64,000 nucleotides of DNA. Origin: Sphagnum compactum. Taxonomy: Eukaryota > Bryophyta > Sphagnopsida > Sphagnales. The translations under genes and the position numbers were made by a program. The notes under the pieces are model-generated. The model did not search any database. It had not been told where the DNA came from and saw only the letters and a list, made by a program, of their open reading frames with translations. Each line of letters begins with the position of its first letter. Position 1 is the stretch's first letter. Positions 1-11,700 of the stretch are shown in pieces. Where the stretch lies: positions 25,907,354-25,971,353 of the forward strand of contig OZ234494.1 of assembly GCA_965153455.1 (NCBI GenBank), in the 5' to 3' direction.

Positions 1-1480
1 AGGAAGCAAACCTCAAAACGACGGTCCACCACAATGCCTAGCACAATATCCTCGGTATTTGGTATGTACTGAGATCCAAAAACTCTGTATCAGTTGACTA
101 GCATATTGGAGAGCAATAAAGATTGAAACAAATGCCCTGTGGTTGCTCAGGGACTGCCTCACTTGGAGATCCCTAGCAGAATCAAGTTCTTCTATATATA
201 AATGACTGCAATTGTGCATATGAAACTGTATAGGAGTGGCATTATTGTGATATACTATTGCTTGAAAACCACTCAAACAAAGCGGTTTGTTGACACAAGC
301 TCAAATCTGCCATGTCACAAAATGGACAGCAGGCAGGATACCCGTTTTTGCGATCCCTCGACCCAGTATTTATTGGGCTTCTTGAACTGAAGTCTGCCGA
401 CTTTTGTCATGGCGATATTGTCGCCATCCTGTAAACATGAATCCACTCCTCCCACTAAATCACCGTCGACCACATGAACCAAACATGGAATTTCAAACAG
501 ATTTGACTTCAATAAAACCTTCATACTTTCTCTCCTCCTGCAGTAAACAAGTCAGAAGCCCTGTGGGGTGATCCTCAAGGGGGGAAGCATTTCAGGAGTG
601 AAAGAAAGAGAGGCATATACCTGGCGCAGGCCACTGCCCAACCGCAGTACATTACTAGCTTTTGTCAAATCCAGCACTACATCTCCTGGAGCCTGATGCC
701 ACAAAATCCCCAAGAGGACAAAATGTTCTTAAAATCAAAAGCAGGACACTCTTTTACAAATGAAAAAAAATTGCTTCAATGCATCATCACTGGTTTGGAG
801 TTGCCACATCCACTCTTATGAAAGCTGTAAATTACACTACACAGTGGCAACATTGAAGACAGGGCTTGGAGCTTCTTTATTACAAGCAATTCGGCATCAA
901 CTCTTACAAAAAACCCTAAACACATTATGCGGTGGTGACATTACAGACTGGGGTTGGGAGCTTCAGCATTATAAGCAATGCGGCAGTGACATTACAGACT
1001 GGGGTTGCGAGCTTCAGCATTACAAGCAATTCAGCATCAACTATTACAAAAACCCTAAATACACAATGCAGCAGCAACATAACAGACTGGGGTTGGAGCT
1101 TCAGTATTACAAGCAATTCGGCATCAAAGCTAATGAAAAACCTAAATACACAATGCAGCAGTGACATTACAGACTGGGGTTGGAGCTTCAGTAGTACAAG
1201 AAATTCGGCATCAACTCTTAGGAAAAAACCTAAATATACAATGTAGCGGCGACATTACAGACTGGAGTTGAAGCTTCAGTATGACAAGCAATTCGGCTCT
1301 TCAACAAAAACCACGAGCAATTCGGCGCTTCAACAAAAACCACGGCAGCTAGCTAGCTTTCCGATTGAAATTCAAAGAATCAAATGCAAAGAGGAGAAAG
1401 CAAACCATAATTCTGTTCACGAAGGGAGAACCAGCTCCAGGTACACTGCTCTCCACATCCATGGCCTCTTCCTTCTTCAT
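1..1480 (-). CDS. RRP40: Exosome complex subunit RRP40 (partial, 5' exons)
   Basis: Cap subunit of the RNA exosome, which trims and degrades RNA in nucleus and cytoplasm. Four exons read on the minus strand: 1480-1406 (start MKKEEAMDVESS, ends RIM), 692-621 (APGDVVLDLTKASNVLRLGS then GLRQ), 428-342 (DGDNIAMTKVGRLQFKKPNK then YWVEGSQKR), and 68 to the window edge (YIPNTEDIVLGIVVDRR). Every inner border has GT/AG signals, all joins are phase 0, and lengths are whole codons (25, 24 and 29). The PGDVVLDL, KPNKYWVE and QKRYIP blocks match the N-terminal domain of plant RRP40 and human EXOSC3 as I know them; the S1 and KH domains lie outside the window. Exon 1 is the least certain: it is chosen for its Met, phase and donor, not for conserved sequence, and Met at 1462 is an alternative start. 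The last exon may end at GAG/GTTTGC near position 12. Two telo-boxes lie just upstream, usual for plant ribosome-biogenesis genes. Neighbour on the other strand: a RING gene. Confidence 0.8.
850..1344. repeat. 88-bp minisatellite inside RRP40 intron 1
   Basis: Six head-to-tail units begin with ACATTACAGACTGGGGTTGG or a close variant, at 850, 938, 989, 1077, 1164 and 1252. Full units are 87-88 bp. The second is only 51 bp, with about 37 bp missing, and the last is degenerate. Inside the last unit a 29-bp piece (1287-1315) is repeated at 1316-1344 with one change. Units 1 and 3 contain AAACCCTAAA, the plant telo-box; units 4 and 5 carry AACCTAAA variants. The array lies wholly within the predicted 713-bp first intron of RRP40. 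The short open frames across it come from the repeat and are not genes. Confidence 0.9.
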
Positions 1481-2952
1481 ACTCGCCTTATCGAGAAAAG
1501 GAAAAAAAGGACTCAAAGGGAAAATAGCAAGTTCCTGGTCAGAGTAAATTCCTCCAGAACATAAACAACAACCCCTTCTTCCTCGCCCATCATCATCCCA
1601 GCCAGAAATTATGGGTCTTCTCTTCAAGGGCGCAGGAACACACAAATGTCAGAAGAGATCTTCAAACCCTAAAAAGCATACTACCTTGGTGCACTGCGGG
1701 AAACCCTAAAATGTTGAATACGAAAAGAGAATCCGAAAAAAGAGTCTTCCATTTCTTTCCCATACCAGGGACGTTCATGTCATTTACCCCTAGCTGCTAG
1801 GCTCTCATGGCCGTCCGATGCATCCACATCCTTATCGATTGCGGAAAAGATGGTAGCAAAGCGGAAAGATATGTAAGACGGAGCGTAAAGATGACCAATG
1901 GAGAGCGTGCGCGTCCCTTGTCCCTTCGTCTTCTCCCCCCGCAGCGTTTTCCCACTGCAGTGTCTTTGCGGTCTTTGCAGTGGCGGTGTGTGTTTTGGAT
2001 CGCTTCCTTTGTTTTTTTTCTCAAGTCTTTGCGGCTTTTGATTGATGAGACCAGGTGCAGCGTTCTCCGTTTGACTGTTGGATCAGAGGCTTTGGATTTT
2101 ATGCCTTTTTTGTGGCTTGCATTTGCAAACAGTGGTCTTGATTCCATCTGAAAGGGGGAGCGGTGGCAAGCAAGCATGTCGGGCACTTAGGGCGTGGATG
2201 TCGTTGCGACTGTGACGGTGTTCTCATCGAAGAGGTACGATATTGAAGCTTGCTTTGATTGCTGAAAAAATATTATGAATTTCTGTGCTGTGCGCGCTTC
2301 ATTATTTGGAATTTTAGTTGCTGTGGAAGAAGAAGATTGCAAGAACCTGGATGAGGAAGAAGAATGCAAGAAACCTGGGAGGTAGAGGAAGAAGACTGCT
2401 GCAAGAATGGAATTTTTCTGCGGTGCTAGGAGGAATGTCGGAAACAATCGCAATTTGAACTGCAGCACGTTTGTTGCATCACTGTACATGTCATTTTATT
2501 TTTTTGGCATGCATCCCTAGCTACTAGTATGCAGGTGGGTCCTGCACTGGCGTCTCTAGCCCCTTGCTAATTTTAGGACAAAGGTTCTCTGGAAACCTTT
2601 CGCTTTCAAAACCCTAAGCCCCAGCACTTTTGTGAAGCCTCGAAAGACGGGCTGAGAATCAAGAGTCACAGTGCCCATCCGTTTGACTTTTCATTTGTAA
2701 GGTTGGAAGTGACAAGACAGAAAGAGGAAGAAAGTAATCAAGTAGTAGTGAGTGAGCATTGGCAGTTAGTGCTTCTTCTTCCATAAATTGCAAGAGAGTT
2801 GGCATTTTCGAGTCCTCACTTTTTAGAGGAGCTGAAGATGGGGAAGTCGTGAATCATTCATGACAGGTGCAGGATATACTGACAGGTCTGGCATGCTCTC
2901 TCTCTCTATGTGTGTATCCTCACATTCATTGTAGATCTATCTGAATCTTCCG
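1481..2952. other. Head-to-head intergenic region, RRP40 / RING gene
   Basis: About 1.47 kb between two divergent starts; it must hold the promoters and 5' UTRs of both genes. Visible items are the two telo-boxes near 1664-1710, another AAACCCTAA-like site (AAAACCCTAAGCC, near 2608) on the RING side, and a short CT run (2897-2908). Open frames at 1797-2186 and 2187-2489 have no recognisable domain and look like chance. An intron in the RING 5' UTR is possible: donor ACAG/GTGCAG near 2866, acceptor TTGTAG at 2929-2934. Confidence 0.5.
1664..1710. promoter_or_regulatory. Paired telo-boxes upstream of RRP40
   Basis: AAACCCTAA occurs at 1664-1672 and again in AAACCCTAAA at 1701-1710, about 190-230 bp upstream of the proposed RRP40 start. 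Telo-boxes are known promoter or leader elements of plant genes for ribosomal proteins and RNA processing. Whether they lie in promoter or 5' UTR cannot be told without transcript ends. Confidence 0.5.
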
Positions 2953-5575
2953 ATGCTGCTTGCAAGGATGTCTGAGGATGCTTCATTGTTGGATTCATCT
3001 TCAAACACACTGTCTGCATCCACACAATATAATCACCAGCGAAGGGGCAAGAAAAGACAGTGTGACTCTAATAGTGAGAATCATTCCATCCAGGGTGGTA
3101 GCATCCCTAAGGGATTATCTCAGGTTAAATTGAGCAATATGCCAGAAACACCAAACAAGCCAGCCAATCCAGTGGAAGAACTTGTCAAACCCTGTTCTGA
3201 AACAGGTATGGCAAAACAAAGCATGTATTACACAACTAGATATTGTGTAGTATGTGTGTTCCTTTCTTTAGCTCTCGCGGGATACAATGTCTATTACTGT
3301 GAGGTGTGGGCTGCAGTCTGATTATGTTGAGATTAAGCATCATTGTCAACAAGTTGCTTTCCAGCTTTCCAAGAGATGTAGTAAAAACCTGTAGAGCCTT
3401 CACCTGAGGTGAAGGTTTTAGAAACAGGAACAAGCATATGCAGCAGGCACAACTGATGGAGTAAGTTGTAGGGCCTGGTGCAGCTAGCCTGAAGAAGCCA
3501 GAGAAGATTATGCCTGATGCTGATGAGGCAGTGCCTTCTGTGAGAAGAGACAAGCCTGTTCCATGCCACCTTGGGCCTATACATTCCTATCACTTAAAGC
3601 CTTGTGGCAAGGCACCATGTTACTGTGCCAGATGCAAAGGCCGACATGTGCGTCGTATGGATATTGTGCAAGAACACATGACAAAGTGGCCATCTAAAGT
3701 AGGTCCCATACAACATCATTGCTCATTGCTTGTACACTCTGTCTTTTCTGTCACTCAAGAACATTGCTTTCTGAGAATGCATTGTCAAACCTCCACTATG
3801 CCCTGCTCATAGTTTTGTGTTCTGTCTGTCTTGAAAAGAAAATTCAGTAACATGTGTATCTATTGTGAAGGTCCCACGGAGCATGTGTGGGTCAAAATCA
3901 CAACATCATGAACTAGATTTGTCTCATCTTATCAAAGAGCTTGGATCTGAGATTTTGGTTTGTTTATCACCCCTCCATCCTTGCATGCCTTATCATTATT
4001 TTCTGTACTGATAGCAACATGCCTGCTTTGCATTGGGTTTGTGACACATTGTCATTTGTTGGTTCCCAACAACTGCATCTCTCTCATGAATGTTGGGGTC
4101 TATGTGTGTTCATTCAGCTCTCTCATGTTTCTGTTGAAGCTGAAAGAGATAGCAAAAGACAAAAAAGAACAGGGAAAGAACTCGTTGGTGATTCTGAATA
4201 CTCCCAGTCAAGAGAGTCAAAGCCTAAAGACCTGGACATGAAGTCAAGGGAATCTGTAAGATCTATGGAAACAATTGATGGAGAGACAGAATTACTTGAG
4301 AGTCTTGTACAAGCAGCACATGTACGTCTTCATGTCTTTCTCAGTCTCTCATATTGTATGAACTGGGTGTAGGGTGTATGGGTACAAGGTGGACATGAGC
4401 AATGTTGTAGTTGTTTGGTCCTTCACTTGATGAATTTAGCACTTGGTACTCTCTGTTCATTGGCCCTTTGAGCTGCCCTGCATATCCCAATGGACAGATC
4501 TCAGATGTTATCACTTTGGTAACTAATGTGACAAGGATGGTGCCATCATTTCATACCTTAGACAAATGCAGTGGTCTAGTAGCAGCTGGGCCAGGCATTT
4601 ACATCTTTGCTCACGTCAAGTGGATGGACTAACTGATGCTTGTGGTGAGGAACAAACTCTATACCTAGTGTCCTGTTCAAAACTGTCTTTGTGGCAGTTT
4701 TTGCCTGAGTTTTATGGTCATGGGCATGAAACCCCCTAACACAGGACCGATGGGGTTAGAAGGATGCAGGATCATCTTCAGTACTAGCATAGAAATCCAA
4801 CTGGTGGAAAGCCTATTTTCTCTATCTGACAAGTGCTCTAGTAGAGATTTCTTGGAATCTGAGTAGGCTCTTTTGTGGCAGGCGGAGGAAAAGCTTCACA
4901 AAGAGAAGAGGCTATTGCAAAGAGAAGCAAAGAAGCTTGCTGATGAAAACAAAATTTTAGCTGTCCAATTAAAGGCAGCCATGAAAGTATATGACTCATC
5001 TCTTGTTTTAACCTCAATGCTGAACTTTCATTGCTGGTGATGGGAAATATTTTCTAATATGCTCCCCTCCCTCCCAACCTGTAAAAGAACCCTGACCTTG
5101 CATATTGAGTATGTTGAATGTCTGACTGTTCTATTGCTTAGTGGATTTGAGTACCAATGAGTATTGTTGGTTTGGGTCTTAGGAGATAGATGATCTCAAT
5201 AATCAAGCAAAGAAGTGCATACAACAGAAACTTGACATCAAGAAACAGTTGCGAGCTGATAATGCTTTGTTTCAGAAGGAGCTGGAAATTACCTTAAGAA
5301 ATGAGCAGGCTGCAGCTGCTAGAGATTGTGACAGCAGCTCACAGGTAGTGCCCAGATTTGAGTGTTCTATCTGTTTTGAGGAAGTGGAGGGTGGCTATTC
5401 CAGGAAAAAGGGGAAGAGGTCTGGTGGGGTGGAGTTGAAACAGCGAGCGTGCTTCAGACCATGCAACCATGCAGGTGCATGCACAGAGTGTGCAGTTGAT
5501 ATTTGGGATAAAACTAATAAGTGTCCTTTTTGTGAAACCAAACTTTCTGGAAAGCCAGCTGCAATCCATTTCTGA
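2953..5575 (+). CDS. RING finger protein with coiled coil, five exons
   Basis: Likely RING-type E3 ubiquitin ligase. Exons: 2953-3205, 3472-3698, 4118-4321, 4882-4986, 5183-5575. All introns are GT/AG, phases fit (1,0,0,0), and the protein is 393 aa with stop TGA at 5573. The RING is C-terminal: Cys324, Cys327, Cys357, His359, Cys363, Cys366, Cys377, Cys380 (CSIC ... PCNHAGACTEC ... CPFC), a C3HC4 pattern with three residues between His359 and Cys363, as in PCRHLCLC-type RINGs. Residues about 229-310, spanning exons 4 and 5, are heptad-like and rich in K, E, L and Q, so probably a coiled coil. Exon 2 holds a Cys/His-rich segment (Cys129, 134, 136, 139; His143, 153) that could bind zinc. Basic runs RRGKKRQ (30-36) and KRQKR (173-177) could be nuclear signals. 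Met6 at 2968 is an alternative start; an in-frame TAG at 2932 closes the unspliced frame upstream. Substrates are unknown. Confidence 0.75.
3472..3698 (+). other. Cys/His-rich segment of the RING protein (exon 2)
   Basis: This exon encodes PCGKAPCYCARCKGRHVRRM followed by DIVQEHMTKWPSK. The spacing C-x4-C-x-C-x2-C-x3-H-x9-H recalls the CxC..C.....V..H pattern of plant transposase-associated domains. The resemblance is from memory and weak, and the function is unknown. The acceptor TTGTAG/GG at 3470-3471 is required because TAA closes the frame at 3462. Confidence 0.45.
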
Positions 5576-8500
5576 CCAGGGACATTGGCGGATACACCTT
5601 ATGATCTGATTCTAGAATGTATATTGTGCATTAAATCCAAGCCCATATCCTAATGCACAAAGGTCCTTTGGTGAATATTCTTGGTGCTGGAAATGGCATT
5701 TTCTGATGGAGTCTCTCTCACTTGGTTGTCTGTTACCTCTTTGAATATAATCTCTCTTCATGGTTTTGTACAGAGAAGCCTCCTACAAATTGGCAACTCA
5801 CTTCAAATTCCAATCAATGTATTGGAATTCATATCAATTCAGGAATCTGAATTAAATTAGATTTGAATTGAATTGAATTGAATTTGTACTCAATTCAAGG
5901 TGCATGCAATTGTGATTCGATATTTCCATTTGAATGGGACTTAATTTTCACAAAATCAATTCAATTTTTTCACCAATTGATTAGTTGATCCTCATTAGTT
6001 GATCTTCATACTCCTAATCCACCCACAACTTGTTGGTGTGTGCTTCTTCCTTTATAACTACTTGTTTATCAAGTTCACTCTATACAAGAACATCAATTTG
6101 CAAACACAATTTGTCTCATTTTTGCATCAAAAGACTAACACATGTTTTAGATACCTTAAAAAATGGTCACTCAAGAAGCCTTGACAAATTAGCCTAACTG
6201 AGCACCCATATTCATGAACATAGTTACTTACATTCATGAACAAAAGCTAATAGGATACTTGGAAATTTGGTATTGTGAATTTCATGTATTTTAATTTGGT
6301 ATAATATTAGTAGGGAAATATATTCATCAATCAATGTTGGGGCTCTACTATGGATATTTCAATATATAATGAATATTGATCTTACAATCAATCACGTGAT
6401 AATTTGTTGATACTATCATTTGACACACCTAAGGGTGCATCAATTAATGAAAAAAAAAGTAAATTTGTTAATCATATGATTTGGGCCAAGTGAGTTTTTG
6501 GGGGAAAATTTTCACATCTTTTTGACCTGAAAAATATGAGTTCAACACATACCAAAGTTTTATTTTTAAAAAATTCCCTAATTAACCAAATTTCAAATTG
6601 ACAAAAAAAAATCATACAAAATATTTTTGTAAAACATATTTTTATAAAAAGTTTGAACATGTAGCCAAAATGTAAAAGGATTTTTTAATTTTCTAATTTT
6701 CATATAGTTAAATATGGTTAGATCTCCTTTTGGATGATTGTTAATATGGCTACTTCACAAAATTGAAAAAAAAAACTAGTGTTGGGCAATTTTCAAAAGG
6801 ATGGTGAATTTTTAGGTTGGTTTTCACCTTGAAAATTTGTTGGGTATCACCATTTGTTATAGTGGCCTAAGGTTAGGGGGTTAATATATGGTTTAAGGGT
6901 AGGTAGCATGTTGTTATACCATAATGTTTTAAAGGTTAGATTTAAGGTGGTGGCTGCAAGCTACAATGGCTAATTGTTGCTAGTTGGGAAGCATTCCAAT
7001 TTCAAATCTTGTAAAAAGCTCCAAAAAAATCTTGGGTCCCACTTGTGTACCTTGAATTTTTTAGCTTGCAAATTGTTAGTTTTTTGAGTTAATGTTTGCT
7101 AGTAATTAACCTAACACAATGTGGTAAATAGGAACCCATTATGTGGACACATGCAAAAATTAAATGTCAATTTAGACCTTGGTAGAAATTTTTTTGGAAT
7201 GGTTGATTGAATGATTGTTAATGTGATCTCCTAAGGAACCATGCACCTTAGTTTGCACACACTTTTGATGACTAGTTCTTCACTTAGTAGTTGGGTGATG
7301 ATTTTTTGGTATCACCTAACATAATCAAACCCACAAGTCACTTGCAAGCTACCATGACCACTACTAATCATGAAGCTTCTCTTTTGAGTCCATTACATTA
7401 CAAGTGCAAGAGTACCAAGGGAAATGTTTTTTCTACTATGAGGTGGAGCCTACAAAATGTGAGGGAAACACCCATACTTTTGAGTCATATTATATAATGG
7501 AGGATGATCAATGAATGGTTAGAATTGTTATAGAATTTACATAAAGAAGGGGTGTTGTAGATTTGTATTTTGTAACATAAGGCAATGACCTCTCCAAGGA
7601 GCCACGAGGCATGGTTAGTAATCCATTTTCTTGACCAAAGATCATCTTGAAGTAAAGAAAAGGTATGCACTAGATCTTTGTCTCAATTTATTGTCTACAC
7701 TATCCATCTCTTGGATTCCATGTGTGTGTGAAGAAAAATATATATTGCACACCTCAAAGATATAGGGTTCTACAACATTGGGTAGTTGTAACTCTATCTC
7801 TCTTAAGTATTTTAATGTGGAGTAAAAGAGGAATAAGAAATTGATTCATGATGAACTTTAGGTTACGATCCTAGTTTGTGTGCAAGGTGGGTGCACGGCA
7901 AATAGGAAATGAGCCTAAAATAGGGAGAGAAAAACCATAGTTGGAGTTGGGTAAAAAAGGTCCCCCAACCCAACTCATCCATTGGCTTCATGGGATTGTT
8001 AATTTATGTGAACCATAGATAGGGAGTTAAAGTGAAGGAAGGGACTTCCCAAATAAGGTTTTTGTCCATGCCACTAATAAGGAAGAGGGTATCAAGGTTT
8101 ATTTAAGTGGTTGTGCCATTGGGAAAAGGTTGAAGTTATCACAAATAAGAGAATTATTTCAACCCATAGTGGATGGGATAACAAGTTGGAAATATTAAGA
8201 CTAAGTTTTTGCAAAGTCAACCATTTCAATGTTCTTTGGGTAGTGGAACAATAACCTAGTTTGAGCTTTGAAGAGATGTTTTCTTCATGTGAAGTTTGTT
8301 GGTTGTTACATGCATATGAAGTTCCAATTAGATGTTTGTTAGATTTGTGTGAATTTTCCTCCATAGTATTCATTTTCTCCTAAGTTATTTTCAACATTAT
8401 TGTTTGTTTTCTTGATGGTGCTCATTATTTCTTTGATGGTTCTTTTTCATTCTCAATGATTCTTCTTCTCCCTTTGTGAAACTCCTTCCTTCTCAGCACT

Positions 8501-8700
8501 ATTCTTTTTTTGGGGTGTTGTTCCATCTATCTCTACATGTTGCTCCATCCTTCTTTGTGCACTCCACCTCCAAGTACATATATTACCTCCTTAAATTTGT
8601 TGTTCTTTTTCTTTTGGTGTTACTCCCTCTCTTTAGATATTACCCATTTATTTTTTCCTTGTGTAGGTTGCAAATCTAAGTTTGGCATCCTTCAACTCTA
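5576..8700. other. AT-rich intergenic DNA, no gene seen
   Basis: The start probably includes the RING 3' UTR. A GAATT-rich stretch (about 5810-5960, with tandem TTGAA words) and long T-rich tracts follow. Short frames here lack domains or coding bias. No tRNA or snoRNA was recognised. Confidence 0.5.
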
Positions 8701-11700
8701 GTATTTCATAATTAATTTTTCCTTCCTTTCTTTTTTTGTCATTTTTTGGTTTAAATTTGTGTTATTTGTGTTCACAAGGAACATTAAAAAAAAAGTGTTT
8801 CAGGGGTTCATTCACTTGGTTTTAAAATTTTTCCCCCTTTCTTATGTTTTTTTTTCTCTTATATATATATATATATGATTTATTATTTATCTATTTATTC
8901 CTTACCTCAATCTCATTTTATGTTTTAGTTATGTAATTATTATTTTTTGAAATTTATTTTTTTGTTTTAAATTATTTAAATAACTTTTATTTATTTTTGG
9001 TTATGTTGATTTTTTTTAATTTTTTTATTTAATTTTTTTCTTATTATATTTTAAAAAGTTGTTGTTTTTGTGAAAGACTTGTACAAAACATCTTTTTTGC
9101 ATATTTTAAATTCTTCTTATTCCATTACATTTTCATAGTATTACCCAAATAAGAAGGGGAAAATCAACATGAATGAGATTTCTTTATTTGTATTTGCTTG
9201 TACATTGTGCTCCTCCTCTTTAAAGATTGGTATTATTGTGACATCTTCTTATGTTGAGTTTCTCTGCCCTTTTAACATTTTTTGTGGAAGATGGAATGAT
9301 CCAAACAAAATGAAAATAGAAAACAAGATTTTTTTTGAAATATTTATGGATGAAGTAGATATGGAACAAAATATAATTCAAGACTTTGAAAAAATTAAGC
9401 ACAATAAATAGAACACATCGGAGCACAATATGAAGAAATAAGAAGGAATGTTTTTTGGACATTATGCATGCTTAAAAGAAGGAATGGAAATTTCATAATA
9501 CAAATGCATTTTGTTGGGCATGCATTTTATTGCGTGAAAAATAATGCAAAGGTAAATGGTCAAATTCTTCAAATCATGAGATTTCACATTCATTTCAAAA
9601 ATCTAGTTCATATTTCAAATCCAAAAACACAATTAAAGAAAGATGTAATAAATTACAAAAACAACGGAATAAAAAATTCAAAAAACATGTAGATGTAGAT
9701 CATTACAAATTTGTCCAAATTTGAAAAGGAAATGAACAATTCATTGAAAGTAAATGTGGAAAGCAACCTACCAAAATAAGCCTAATTAGTTTGGCTCCTT
9801 AATATCAAATTTTTTGTTGCAAAAAATATTTTCAAAAACGATTATTTGCAAAAGCAATAATTTGTGGAAGACCTTGGGCTCTTAATAGTGAAAATCCATT
9901 TGCCTTTATAGTTTGTGGAAAGTGCATGGTTGAAACATTTGGTTTTACATCTATGTACTCAAGTGGTTTAATTTCCTTCAAGAAAAGTCTTTTTATAAAA
10001 AATGTTATCAAACTTGGTGGAAAAAAACAAACAAAAGTATGACAATATGTGTTACCTATGTTAGTAGAATGTAAATTCACAACAATAAATGTTGATTTGT
10101 GAATGTTTAAGGGTACACATCATTTTTTTCCTTTTTTATTAATTTGTTGGTAATTGATTGGGAACCAAAGAATATTATAATTATTGAACTTTTTGAAGTT
10201 GCTAAAACTGTTGAACATGCCTTAACAATAACTTAATTAACTTTTTTATCAATATAACTTGAATCAATTTTTTTTGCATATGTGAAAAATGAAGGTTTTA
10301 ACGTCTATTGTGAATCAATGGGTTTTGAGGAAAGTTTTCAAGGGGCTTGCTTTGGCCATACATTTTCCAAAGTTTTTTAATATGCCACAATAGATTACAA
10401 AATGTGCAAAGGATTGAAATATGTGTTCATAAAATCTATTCAGTTATATTTGCAAAAATGTATTATTGGCCAAAAGAATATGGTAAAAAAACAACAAGAG
10501 TGAAATAAAACATGTGTTGATTTTACTACCTTGGTTTAAAAGGATGGCTTAAAAAAAATTTGGTCTAAAAATATAGTATAAGGAGGTAAGAATGAAATAA
10601 GGCATGTGTTGGTAATATTACCTTTTTTTAATGGAATATTTGTTTTAAAAATAGTATTAAGTATTTGACCAATTTAAAAATTTAAACTTTCCTTCTTTCA
10701 TTTGTTCAATTATTGTTAAATGGTTCAATGAATACTAAATTGAGTTTTGATTGTTTTCATATTTGCTAGTAATGTCATCATGTTCCAAGAGGCTTTATAA
10801 TTATGAAAGGTTATGCCTTTTTATTATTGTAGGCAAACTATCATGAAAGTCATTTGTGGTTCCACCACCTCTAATTTGGCATATTTCACAAATTATTGTG
10901 AATATCCTTTCCCCTCTTATTATTTCTTTTGTTATGAATCATCCCATGGTCATTGATTATTTAGTGATGCATCGCAAGTTACCATAACCATGAGCTTGAA
11001 ATTTAGAGAACAATTTGGAAATGAACCTTTTGCAAAGCTTAATGGAAGAAGATTTTGTTGTTCTTAAGTTAACTTTGCTTACATGTAACATCAAAAAAAA
11101 GAAGTCTATGTTGTCTTGGAATCTTTCCTTTCATTCTTTAAAAAATGTTGGAAACAAAAATCCCATAACATGTTATCTTTGATGTTGAACCTTAGGTTTA
11201 AAAACCTATGTTTAGTCTTTTCATTCATTGGATGTGAGCAAAATGTTGCCACTATTGTTGAGAATTATAATTAAACAAATTCGTTTCTTATGATTTTGAA
11301 GCATTATCATCTCTTACACACATTGGGAAAACATGAATTTTTGTCAAATCAAGTGAATGATGAAGATTGTGGTCCAAACATGTTTAGAATGAATGTTGAA
11401 ACCAATAAACTAACCAAGGAGCTTGTGAACATGGAGTTACAAAAAAATTCATGTTATCAAATGGATGTGAAGGAGGAGACATGAAATAATGTTCGTCAAG
11501 TGCAAAATTAGAATGTTAAACAACTTAAACTTGGGTCATTCTTCCCCTTCTTCTAGAGAATATCCAAGAGAATGTTACAAATGGTAATTCCTCAAATTTT
11601 CATTTCTCCCTTTAATAACTCCGTTGAAGAAGAATCTAGGTTTAATCTACCTTGGTTCATAGAGGTTGGTTATGATGAGAAATTTAGGAGGTTACCTAGA

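Noticed and set aside
315-524. Single-exon small protein starting at 524 (minus)
   Set aside because: The frame includes an RRP40 exon, but the part before 428 is intron: an acceptor at 429-430 and an upstream exon (692-621) fit the conserved protein far better.
760-1246. Overlapping frames of 80-134 codons near 1 kb
   Set aside because: They translate the 88-bp minisatellite, so the repeating peptides only reflect the DNA repeat.
1797-2186. Frames on both strands in the RRP40/RING intergenic region
   Set aside because: Both strands are open over the same DNA, no family is recognised, and the place fits promoter and leader DNA.
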